Below are positions 7,728 through 14,006 of a stretch of DNA of 16,240 bases, in pieces (within the stretch, counting starts at the first letter, position 1; each line of letters opens with the position of its first letter). The stretch is from NCBI GenBank assembly GCA_003575245.1, contig NMQN01000787.1, positions 1 through 16,240 on the forward strand, written 5' to 3'. Position numbers and translations under genes: made by a program. Source of the DNA: Candidatus Atribacteria bacterium 1244-E10-H5-B2 (lineage in GTDB: Bacteria; Atribacterota; JS1; SB-45; 34-128). A model generated the notes under the pieces. It saw only the letters and a list, made by a program, of their open reading frames with translations, was not told the origin of the DNA and did no database searches.

Positions 7728-7781
7728 AGAAAATAAAAAAGACAGAATAAGAAAATAATGATATTATCAACTTACTCTGTC
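7728..7781 (-). terminator. intrinsic terminator of the glycine riboswitch (expression platform)
   Basis: On the minus strand GACAGAGTAAG (7781-7771) pairs with CTTATTCTGTC (7751-7741), apart from one G-U wobble, and is followed by TTTTTTATTT. The CAGAGT in the 5' arm is also the 3' strand of the last riboswitch helix, so the two structures exclude each other. Glycine binding should block the terminator and switch transcription on. The 231 nt between it and the next gene (7497-7727) hold no recognisable gene. Confidence 0.85.
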
Positions 7782-8012
7782 TTTTTACCTGAGAGATTCT
7801 TCCTATGTAGTTAGGAAATAATTCTTTTAGTAAACTCTGTAAGGGTTTTCCTAAAGATTAGGAGTTGCCCCGTCGGTGCTTTTTAGTATAAAGCTCTCCA
7901 GAGTTCTGTCCGGTAACAGTCCTTTTGCCTGAAAGTTTGGATACTTTTGGTATCTTGCCTCTTCGGCTCCTTTTCTTTTGTGATGGAAAGAAAAAGTCTC
8001 TCCCGTTACCTT
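7772..8012 (-). promoter_or_regulatory. tandem glycine riboswitch (two aptamers)
   Basis: On the minus strand both glycine aptamers are recognisable. Aptamer 1 (about 8012-7910) has GGTAAC pairing with GTTACC as its basal helix, GGGAGAG, GGAGCCGAAGAGGCAAG and the conserved TTTCAGGCAAAAGGAC. Aptamer 2 (7905-7772) has ACTCTG pairing with CAGAGT, GGAGAGC, GCACCGACGGGGCAAC, a long variable arm and CTCTCAGGTAAAAAGACAG. The linker is very short, as usual for cooperative tandem glycine switches. A terminator overlapping the last helix follows, so this should be an ON switch. Known switches of this type control gcv operons or glycine/alanine symporters; none is present downstream here. The core motifs look intact. 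Confidence 0.95.
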
Positions 8013-8089
8013 CATACAGGTTACGATATTAAATTTAATTAAAGTTAATATGTTATATATACGACATAAGTTTTAAAAATCCTTCTTTT

Positions 8090-8118
8090 TGCTTTATTAA
8101 CTATTTTTAATAAAAGCA
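8090..8118. repeat. hairpin just after the restriction-modification operon
   Basis: TGCTTTATTAA and TTAATAAAAGCA form an ~11-bp stem with one bulge, 10 nt after the stop codon of the MvaI/BcnI-like gene. On the minus strand it is followed by A residues rather than U residues, so it is a poor rho-independent terminator, although its position suggests protection of the operon's 3' end. I could not pick a convincing promoter for the riboswitch in 8013-8089. Confidence 0.4.
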
Positions 8119-8128
8119 TATAAACTTT

Positions 8129-8911
8129 CTATATCTCAGTTATTTTTTCATACAATTCTGGTAGATAATTTTGACGTAACCTGAATTTAGTTCCGTGATT
8201 ATGTCCTGTCCTTGCATCAAAATCCACTAAAGCTGTGTTTTTTTCTAAGGCTTTGATAAATTTATCTATACTAAATTTTTGTAACATTAAAATTTTATTA
8301 TAATGAAAATACTCTTCACCATCTTTTTTCTTCACTTGAGCTTGAACATAAAAACAATTGAGCAACTTTGTGCCTGCTTTGTGGAATAGATCATCAAAAC
8401 CCCAATAGGGCTGCGGATTTATTTCATCTAAACCAATTCTTTTATTTACTGATGCAATCCACTCTGAATGATATTCTGCAACTGTATTTGAGTTAAAGGA
8501 AACTAAGACTTTTCTTTCACTCCTATTGATAACTATTTTAAAACCTCTATCGCTTCTATTCTTGCCACCAATAGTTTGTCGAAAACTCATTTCATTTATT
8601 TGATAACGAGTCCCAGCTTCTTTGTGAGGCCAGCCATATTTTAGTAAAAATATTCGGGGTACAAATCTTAGGACTCTTGGGGAAGGTTCCATGTGAAATA
8701 AAGTTGTCAAAGATGAAGTATTTGTTCTTTGAGTTTTTAATTCCCATTCAGCAGCATTTGGAAATGGTAAATTATTTTCTTTAATACCAAGTAAATCTTC
8801 TAAGGTATTTCCAATGCCTCCTACGTTTCCTGGTCTTGTATTTTTTATCCAACCCATTTCTTTTATTTTTCTCAATTCTAGAATTAATTGATCCTTAGTA
8901 AATATTTCCAT
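8129..8911 (-). CDS. type II restriction endonuclease, MvaI/BcnI family
   Basis: This 260-residue protein matches the MvaI/BcnI family, whose characterised members act as monomers on CCWGG (MvaI) or CCSGG (BcnI) and cut one strand at a time. Visible hallmarks are GIGNTLEDLLGI (32-43, containing E38 and D39), WELKTQR with E57-L-K59 as the catalytic E-x-K, and TLFHMEP with H73. Length agrees with the family (about 240-260). The ATG at 8911 follows GAGGG by 8 nt. It is the last gene of the four-gene restriction-modification run, 48 nt after the small methyltransferase. The exact target cannot be read from sequence; a CC-N-GG-type site is expected. Its cognate methyltransferase is more likely the 467-residue gene, since MvaI's own partner is of similar size, but this is inference. 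Confidence 0.92.
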   Translation of the reverse strand: MEIFTKDQLILELRKIKEMGWIKNTRPGNVGGIGNTLEDLLGIKENNLPFPNAAEWELKTQRTNTSSLTTLFHMEPSPRVLRFVPRIFLLKYGWPHKEAGTRYQINEMSFRQTIGGKNRSDRGFKIVINRSERKVLVSFNSNTVAEYHSEWIASVNKRIGLDEINPQPYWGFDDLFHKAGTKLLNCFYVQAQVKKKDGEEYFHYNKILMLQKFSIDKFIKALEKNTALVDFDARTGHNHGTKFRLRQNYLPELYEKITEI

Positions 8912-8959
8912 GTCATATTCCCTCTGTTTTTAAAATTGTTTTTAAAAAATCTATAATTT

Positions 8960-9646
8960 TTACTTGTCCTTTTTCTGCATTATTATTAAATGTTTAAACC
9001 CTCTAAGATAAAAATTATATCTCTTCGCTCTCTCATGCCATACAAAGGTGTTAGAAGATTGATTGTGCCTTGTAACACATACAAGATCAACCGGTGTAAA
9101 ATATTTTTCAAGAATAGAATATATTTTAAATCCCACTGGTGTGAATTTTTTCTTTTTTGCTTGGTCTCCGATTAACCAGGAAATATACTTTTCCGTTTTT
9201 AAAACCCGATGAGCTTCTTTTGCAACTTTCTCCATTTCTTCAAAAAATACAGGATTTTCACAAGATATTTTGCCAATATTATCAGGATGATTATTATATT
9301 TTATGTTGTCTGAATAGGGGGAATCAATAAAAACAAAATCTACAATTTCATTATTTAACGGTAATTTTCTTGCATCTGCTTGTTTTATATCTACCCGGTA
9401 AGGAACAATATCAAAACCTATTACTTTTCGATTCTCTTCTTTGCAAACATCAATAGTAGTTCCGCTTCCACACATTGGGTCTACTACTAAATCACCTTCT
9501 TTAGTATATCTTTGAATTAAATTCCAAACAATAAAAGCGGGGGTCACACCGGAATATTTATTGCTTCCGTGGGGCTTGTCTCCATAATTTTGAGTTGGAA
9601 AATCCCACAATGTTGTCGTTTCAAATTTAGGTTTTTTATCTGCCAT
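8960..9646 (-). CDS. small DNA amino-methyltransferase (N4-cytosine or N6-adenine)
   Basis: The 228-residue protein is an S-adenosylmethionine-dependent DNA methyltransferase. It opens with TTTLWDFPTQNYG, then motif I VVDPMCGSGTT (54-64), an acidic GFDI after strand 2, QADARKLPL, and catalytic motif IV FIDSPY (D108-S-P-Y111). D-S-P-Y is intermediate between the S-P-P-Y of many N4-cytosine enzymes and the D-P-P-Y of N6-adenine enzymes, so the methylated base stays open. It has no obvious separate target-recognition domain. The ATG at 9646 lies inside the end of the upstream restriction gene (11-nt overlap), with GAGG about 10 nt upstream, suggesting coupled translation. It is probably the partner of that restriction enzyme. 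Alternatively it is a second, strand-specific methyltransferase for the MvaI/BcnI-type system, as BcnI is known to have two. Confidence 0.88.
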   Translation of the reverse strand: MADKKPKFETTTLWDFPTQNYGDKPHGSNKYSGVTPAFIVWNLIQRYTKEGDLVVDPMCGSGTTIDVCKEENRKVIGFDIVPYRVDIKQADARKLPLNNEIVDFVFIDSPYSDNIKYNNHPDNIGKISCENPVFFEEMEKVAKEAHRVLKTEKYISWLIGDQAKKKKFTPVGFKIYSILEKYFTPVDLVCVTRHNQSSNTFVWHERAKRYNFYLRGFKHLIIMQKKDK

Positions 9647-10322
9647 TTTTTAGTAATCCTCGCAGGTCTTCAATAAAATGTTCAAATAGTTTGACTTTAT
9701 TGCTTTCTTCTATTTTTTCTTCAGTTAAAATATAGCTTCCATCTAAATCTACTTCTAGAATAGCTCTTCCCTTTTTTGCTGGTCTCTTAAGAGTTAATGT
9801 TCCATCTTCATCTGGTGTTAGAAAATAAACTCGAATGTGTTTTGTGGCCTCGTCTTGTGATAACTTAAGTTTCCAATAACCAGTTTGAGCTATTCTTTCT
9901 CTCAAAGTTACTTTGCTTGAAATAACTACTAAAACTTTATAGCTACTTGGATTATAAATAATAATATCCACGTCGGGTAAATGTAACCCAAATTCCCCAT
10001 AATCAATAGCTAAATTTCTTTTAATCTGGCTCAATTCTAAGGATAATTTTTTTGTTCTCTCTAACTTATTACCATTAATTACCTTCAACCCCAAGTCTTC
10101 AATTTCTTCGGTAATCATGTATTTAATTAATTTTTCTAAATTTTTCCCTTTAAATGCTCTCCAGCTTTGTTCATGATCTCCCTTCGGAGTAGGATTTTTC
10201 AACCAATCCTTTTTGTGAAATACCTTCGCTTCTTTTAATAATTGTGAAATATGTTTGTATGTATTAGCACCAAATTGTTTCTTCTTTTGCAAATACAATT
10301 TTTTTAAATCTTCAAATTTCAT
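9636..10322 (-). CDS. type II restriction endonuclease, BsaWI/Cfr10I-like
   Basis: The 228-residue protein has a restriction-type active site: LPDVD (P116-D117-V-D119) followed 15-20 residues later by VISSKVTLRER (S136, K137, E142) and QTGYWK. The S-x-K with displaced glutamate is the arrangement seen in CCGG-recognising enzymes such as Cfr10I/Bse634I and in BsaWI. The stretch around SSKVTLRERIAQT resembles what I recall of the BsaWI family, so recognition of a CCGG-containing site is a fair guess. The N-terminal half is basic (KKKQFG, HKKDW) and has the GDHEQSWRAFKGKNLEKLI helix. The ATG at 10322 lies 5 nt after the methyltransferase stop and uses AAAGGAG within that gene's last codons. The next gene starts inside its 3' end. 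A DNA-binding repair nuclease is a less likely alternative. Confidence 0.8.
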   Translation of the reverse strand: MKFEDLKKLYLQKKKQFGANTYKHISQLLKEAKVFHKKDWLKNPTPKGDHEQSWRAFKGKNLEKLIKYMITEEIEDLGLKVINGNKLERTKKLSLELSQIKRNLAIDYGEFGLHLPDVDIIIYNPSSYKVLVVISSKVTLRERIAQTGYWKLKLSQDEATKHIRVYFLTPDEDGTLTLKRPAKKGRAILEVDLDGSYILTEEKIEESNKVKLFEHFIEDLRGLLKNGR

Positions 10323-10327
10323 ATTTT

Positions 10328-11731
10328 TTACTCCTTTAATCCTATTACAATATATTCTATAGGGTAGGCTTCTGAATTTGCATGGTGATTACTGGCAAAC
10401 CTCCCTGTTTTTAAATCCCTTTTTTGTGGTAATATTTTTGAGGGTATTTTTCTCTTGATTATTCTATCAAGAATAAATCCTGAATATTGCAAGCTTTCCG
10501 CAAAGACTTCGGCATTTAAAATATCTATACCTTTCAAGCAAGTATCACCAATTACATAGCAGCACCTTCCTCCACTTTTTAAAATACGATAACTTTCGTC
10601 AAACACTTCTTGCATATCAATAAAAAAAGTTCTTATTTCATTTGCCATTTTTTTATTTTTCTCTTGCATTTTATTGACAATTTCTTGTGCTATACTACTT
10701 TTCAACTTTTTATTATTACTATATTTGTGGGCAGACCCAATAAATTCCTTTCTATATTCGGTTAAATTATCTGCAAAATCCAACCATATAGTAGAAAGTT
10801 GATGTAAATCGGCATATTCATAGCTGGTTACATAAGGGCTTGAACTAATTATTAAATCTACTTCATTGTCAGATGTGGGTTGGGTTTTGGCATCTTGTAT
10901 TTTTATATTTAAGTAGTTTTTTATATTGTTTTTTACTTTTAGAGGAGCAATCTGATAAAAACTATTATTTCCTCTTTGTATTTTTTTTAAATGTCTTCTT
11001 AAAATAATGTAGGGTTTTATTGGTTTTTTCTTAAAATCTCTGGTGGGTTTAGTACTTGTCTGAAGCCATATAGAACAATTTTTTAAAATGTGACTGAATG
11101 CTATAAGAAAAAAATCTCGGATTGTTTTGTCTTCTTCACCATAAATTGTTCTCAATATTACTCCTAATTCATTTTTATTTTGTTCATTAAACCAGTAATT
11201 AATCCGTTCTATATGTTTTTGGGAAATTAGAGGTTCAATATTTACATTAGGAAACAAATTCTGAGATGGGGAATCTGCTAAAAATTGTAGTTTTCCTAAT
11301 AAGCATTTTATTTTTTTATCAAGATAAGAAGGTTCTATTGGGGTAGATTTCACTTTGGTTATCAGAGAAGATACTTTGTTTATGTCGGTACCGCTACCCT
11401 TAAAACCTCTGGATATGGCGGTAACAATAGTAGTTCCGCAGCCCATAAATGGATCATCTATATGAGCATTTTCGCTAAATACATATTCATCAATTAATTT
11501 TTCAACTAATTGGGGAATAAACTTTGCTGGATAACGGTGGTAACTATGTGTCCACTTTCCTGTGTCAGATGGTTTATATTCAGCAAAAGTCCATTCTTCA
11601 TCTATGCTTTTCTCTTTAAATAAATTTAATATTTCCCCTGGTGATTTGCTTTTTGTTTTCATTGTATTCACGTTGTAATCCTTTGCAACATATTTCGTTG
11701 CTGTTTCTTTAATCTTTCGGGATGGAATCAT
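10328..11731 (-). CDS. type II DNA methyltransferase, N4-cytosine-type
   Basis: This 467-residue enzyme leads the restriction-modification run. Motifs run in the order WTHSYHRYPAKFIPQLVEKLI (60-80), motif I DDPFMGCGTT (92-101), a ~190-residue stretch that may hold the target-recognition region, and motif IV ISSSPYVTSYEYADLHQL (295-310). S-S-P-Y is close to the S-P-P-Y of N4-cytosine methyltransferases. KSGGRCCYVIGDT then marks a late catalytic-domain strand. Size is near that of M.MvaI, an N4-cytosine enzyme for CCWGG, which supports pairing with the MvaI/BcnI-like endonuclease two genes away. The ATG at 11731 has AGGAGG 6 nt upstream. Being first and close to the promoter fits the need to methylate before the endonucleases accumulate. 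Confidence 0.9.
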   Translation of the reverse strand: MIPSRKIKETATKYVAKDYNVNTMKTKSKSPGEILNLFKEKSIDEEWTFAEYKPSDTGKWTHSYHRYPAKFIPQLVEKLIDEYVFSENAHIDDPFMGCGTTIVTAISRGFKGSGTDINKVSSLITKVKSTPIEPSYLDKKIKCLLGKLQFLADSPSQNLFPNVNIEPLISQKHIERINYWFNEQNKNELGVILRTIYGEEDKTIRDFFLIAFSHILKNCSIWLQTSTKPTRDFKKKPIKPYIILRRHLKKIQRGNNSFYQIAPLKVKNNIKNYLNIKIQDAKTQPTSDNEVDLIISSSPYVTSYEYADLHQLSTIWLDFADNLTEYRKEFIGSAHKYSNNKKLKSSIAQEIVNKMQEKNKKMANEIRTFFIDMQEVFDESYRILKSGGRCCYVIGDTCLKGIDILNAEVFAESLQYSGFILDRIIKRKIPSKILPQKRDLKTGRFASNHHANSEAYPIEYIVIGLKE

Positions 11732-11784
11732 TCAAGTCCTCCTATATTTTTCCATTAATATTTATATTAATCTTCATTTTTACC

Positions 11785-11813
11785 AGTTTACAATTTTGAT
11801 TTTTTAATTTCAA
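11785..11813 (-). promoter_or_regulatory. candidate promoter for the restriction-modification operon
   Basis: On the minus strand TTGAAA (11813-11808) and TAAACT (11790-11785) are 17 nt apart, 55-80 nt upstream of the methyltransferase start and downstream of the preceding gene's stop. It matches consensus at 5 of 6 and 4 of 6 positions. No helix-turn-helix controller gene accompanies the operon. Confidence 0.42.
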
Positions 11814-11828
11814 GTTTCGAATCATATG

Positions 11829-12248
11829 TTAACAATTAATAGTAATTGTTACTCCCTCTTCTTCCCATTCCTCCCATTCGAGGTTAGTTATTTCTGGTAA
11901 TTGTGTGAGGCCTTGCGGTTCTTTGAATTCTCCGAGTTTATCTCTTAATTCAATTATTCTCTTTGCTGTATGTTCACTTACCCCCAAAACCTGTATAAAA
12001 TTTTCCAAGAATGCAGTATTGATATTTATAATTTCCTTCTCCAGTTCAACTTCTATAGTAGTAGTGAAAAAATATGGTAACTCTTGACCTGCTTTATTTA
12101 TATTTTTAATAATTACTGTTTCTGGGTCATCATAGAGGGAGAAGTAGACTTCGGTTTTGGCAAGGGAGATAAGAAAAAATTGGAAGATAACAATTATAGT
12201 AAGTAAAAGAATGGTAGTTAGTTTAATTTGTCTTTTATTTTGTGGCAT
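11829..12248 (-). CDS. membrane-anchored or secreted helix-hairpin-helix protein, ComEA-like, with possible phospholipase D stub
   Basis: Residues 8-30 form one strongly hydrophobic segment after a basic start (NKRQIK), a signal peptide or anchor. Residues 73-133 are a double helix-hairpin-helix of the ComEA/type II secretion K kind: ININTA, VLGVSEHTAKRIIELRD, LGEF and LPEI. Such domains bind DNA outside the membrane during uptake. Between them, residues 33-64 (EVYFSLYDDPETVIIKNINKA...YFFTTT) look like the first strand and helix of a phospholipase D-type nuclease, but no HKD motif follows. The protein may therefore be an internally shortened PLD-HhH fusion rather than a true ComEA. The ATG at 12248 has only a weak GAGA upstream. 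No other competence genes are nearby. Confidence 0.75.
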   Translation of the reverse strand: MPQNKRQIKLTTILLLTIIVIFQFFLISLAKTEVYFSLYDDPETVIIKNINKAGQELPYFFTTTIEVELEKEIININTAFLENFIQVLGVSEHTAKRIIELRDKLGEFKEPQGLTQLPEITNLEWEEWEEEGVTITINC

Positions 12249-12351
12249 TATTAGATTTCTCTTTTTTAATTATTTTTAATAGAGCATGCCGGTGAACATC
12301 TGTCCTACTGGAAAAAGAGCTTTTGTAATTACACCACGCAAGTTTAAATAT

Positions 12352-12360
12352 ATTATAGCA
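12352..12360 (-). promoter_or_regulatory. extended -10 promoter for the helix-hairpin-helix gene
   Basis: TGCTATAAT on the minus strand is a perfect extended -10 element. The -35 region 17 nt upstream (TTCTTT) is poor, as is typical where an extended -10 is present. It lies about 105 nt upstream of the start at 12248. Confidence 0.55.
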
Positions 12361-12423
12361 GAAATTTTAGTAAAAAAGAATGTTTTGAAAATCCTGCTTT
12401 TTTGAAAGAAAAGTTTTTTACAA

Positions 12424-12452
12424 GATGCGAGTTGCAAGGTACGAGTTGCAAG
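12424..12452. repeat. low-complexity (A/G)CGAGTTGCAAG repeat
   Basis: GCGAGTTGCAAG and ACGAGTTGCAAG stand in tandem. The reverse complement of the same word (CTTGGAACTCGCAACCTG) appears at 15713-15730, on the other side of the phosphate transporter gene. It looks like an intergenic repeat family of this genome. Confidence 0.55.
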
Positions 12453-12478
12453 TTTTTAGAAAAGATGAGGGAAGATGA

Positions 12479-12518
12479 GATTACCGCGCTTTCTTCGAAA
12501 TCTCGCAATGACAGAGGA
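12479..12518. repeat. GCAATGACAG intergenic repeat, fullest of three copies
   Basis: GAGATT...AATCTC form arms around a CG-containing centre and lead into CGCAATGACAGAG. Read on the minus strand this is the GTCATTGCGAG...AATCTC type of dispersed element known from many bacterial genomes. Partial copies in the same orientation end in CAATGACAGAG at 12950-12960 and CAATGACAGAA at 13804-13814. Confidence 0.6.
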
Positions 12519-12588
12519 ATTAAAACTATTAATATTTTAGTTACAAACCGTTATTAAAGAGATGTTTGTTCTGATAACTCCTCCACTC

Positions 12589-13300
12589 AAACCCTTATAA
12601 AATAAGGCTTTCCGCCCACATCCAAAATAAGCCATTTTAAGCTATCTTATACGCCCATCTTAAAAATATGACAAATCACCTTAGACCACCTCAAGAAACG
12701 CTGCTATGACCATATTTCGCTAAAACCCTTATTTTGCAAGGCTTTTAGCCTCCTAAAAATAGTGCTTTTAGCCCTTTTTTGCCTTATTTTCTCCATATTT
12801 TAGAAGCACTAACAACATCCTATATAACAATAAAACGCAGAAACCCTTATATTTACTACGTTTCAGAGCCTTACTATTTTTTCCTATAAAAACTGATAAT
12901 CCTCTAATTCTATCTATATTGATTTCCCTTATTTATACCGTATCTTTCACAATGACAGAGGGGAAAGTGTGTAAAATCTGTAGAAAAAGGCCTTCCTGAA
13001 AGCCTTATGTAATAAGGGTTTCAGAAAAAAACCACTCTAAGTGCCTTTAAACGCATAATTTTAAAAAATAGGTACTTTAACCCCTCAAAAATGGCACTTT
13101 TTTGACTAAAATTTCACTCTTTTAAAAACTGAAAGTGGCTATTTATAAGGGTTTTAAGATTTTAAGAAGACAAAAATAGGCAAAAAACAGGGGTTGTAAT
13201 TGCCGATTTTTCGAAAATTGATGCCCCTTTAAAGGCACTCTACGTGCGTTAAAAGGGCATTCCTGAAGGAGGCCTGAAAGCCTTGTAAATAAAGGGTTTC
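12589..13300. repeat. spaced family of imperfect palindromes AAACCCTTAT-N-AAGGCTTT
   Basis: The gap 12361-13384 holds no convincing gene. It does hold a repeated 24-25 nt palindrome. Copies at 12589-12612 and 12723-12746 read AAACCCTTAT...AAGGCTTT. Copies at 12998-13022 and 13276-13300 read the other way, GAAAGCCTT...AAGGGTTTC. Half-copies lie at 12841 and 13131. Starts are 118-157 bp apart. In copy 1 the arms CCTTAT/ATAAGG pair with AAA/TTT outside. GCTTTTAGCC occurs twice between 12741 and 12780. Spacing, divergence and palindromy rule out a CRISPR array. Confidence 0.65.
13221..13260. repeat. strong hairpin, ATGCCC...GGGCAT
   Basis: A 40-nt segment folds back on itself. The outer arms ATGCCCCTTTAA and TTAAAAGGGCAT pair at 11 of 12 positions, and an inner GCAC/GTGC stem closes a TCTAC loop. 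It is the most stable-looking structure in the 1-kb gap. No U-tract follows closely on either strand, so it is not a standard terminator. Confidence 0.55.
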
Positions 13301-13384
13301 GAAGGAGGGCAAATAAGAACAAAAAACTGTCCCTGTCTTTCTTTATTAAGCAATCGCTCCTTTTATCATTTTAAGAATGAATTA

Positions 13385-13801
13385 TTATTCTTTATCAATT
13401 ACTTCCCAATGGCCACCTTTAGGAGAGCCAGTTCTCTTTAAAACTCCTTTTTTCTTTAATTTTGAAATATTCTCTTCGATTTTCCTCTGAGAAATACCGA
13501 TAATATCTGAAAGATCTCTAGCCGATATATTAGGATTTTCTACCATATTTTTTATTATCAGCCCTTGATTTTTAGTCAGGCTTTTACCGACTTTTTCAAT
13601 GACTTTTTTGGTGACCTTTTTGGTGACCTTTTTGGTGATCTTTTTGGTTTTTGTAAAAGTCACGATAAAGAAGTTATTATAATAAAATTCCACATTCCCT
13701 TGGCCGTGTTCTTTAATAGAATTTTTAATTCTATTTATTCCAGTTCCAATTTGTTCAATGTAATCTGCTCGGTTTAACAGGGAAGCAATAACCGGATTCC
13801 T
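13385..13801 (-). pseudogene. C-terminal remnant of an AlbA_2/HATPase_c_4 winged-helix regulator
   Basis: The reading frame is open on the minus strand from about 13826 to 13385. From 13801 it encodes RNPVIASLLNRADYIEQIGTGINRIK, the conserved end of the HATPase_c_4 domain in COG2865-type regulators. FFIVTF follows, then a KKVT repeat linker like the VTPQVTPQV linkers of that family, and a winged helix (QGLIIKNMVENPNISARDLSDIIGISQ...KGVLKRTGSPKGGHW). The N-terminal AlbA_2 domain and most of the ATPase-like domain are missing. Homology stops exactly where a GCAATGACAG repeat begins and an in-frame stop lies just upstream. A GTG at 13693 could start a 102-residue winged-helix fragment with no clear ribosome binding site, so a functional small protein is possible but less likely. 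Confidence 0.75.
13605..13648. repeat. 12-bp tandem repeat coding for KKVT
   Basis: GGTGACCTTTTT occurs in tandem at 13610 and 13622, and with one change at 13634, with a partial unit on each side. On the minus strand it encodes VTKKVTKKVTKK in the linker of the regulator remnant. The near-identity of units suggests recent slippage. The opposite strand reads open as GDLFGDLFGDLF, which is only a shadow. Confidence 0.8.
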
Positions 13802-13939
13802 TGCAATGACAGAAAGAGAGAAGGTTCGTAATTATATAATATTTTTCTAAAGCTAAACAAAGAAGTTTTTTGAATTGTAGTGGATTGTGCTGGCAAAAAA
13901 CGGTACCATAAGAGCATAGTAAGAATTTACAATAATAAA

Positions 13940-13968
13940 TTTACAAATTTGCCTCTATAGAGTAAAAT
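13940..13968 (+). promoter_or_regulatory. candidate promoter for the Na+/phosphate transporter gene
   Basis: TTTACA (13940-13945) and TAAAAT (13963-13968) are separated by exactly 17 nt, about 40 nt upstream of the preferred start. Each box matches the consensus at 5 of 6 positions. I see no Pho-box-like repeat nearby. Confidence 0.5.
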
Positions 13969-14006
13969 AATACTAAATTATTCTAAGTTACAAAATGAGG
14001 TATAAT

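Noticed and set aside
12589..13300. Possible CRISPR array
   Set aside because: Repeats are palindromic, divergent, 118-157 bp apart and in both orientations, and no cas gene is present.
13565..13777. Plus-strand frame with GDLFGDLFGDLF repeats
   Set aside because: It is the opposite strand of the KKVT tandem repeat in the regulator remnant, which matches a known family. The plus-strand reading has no support.
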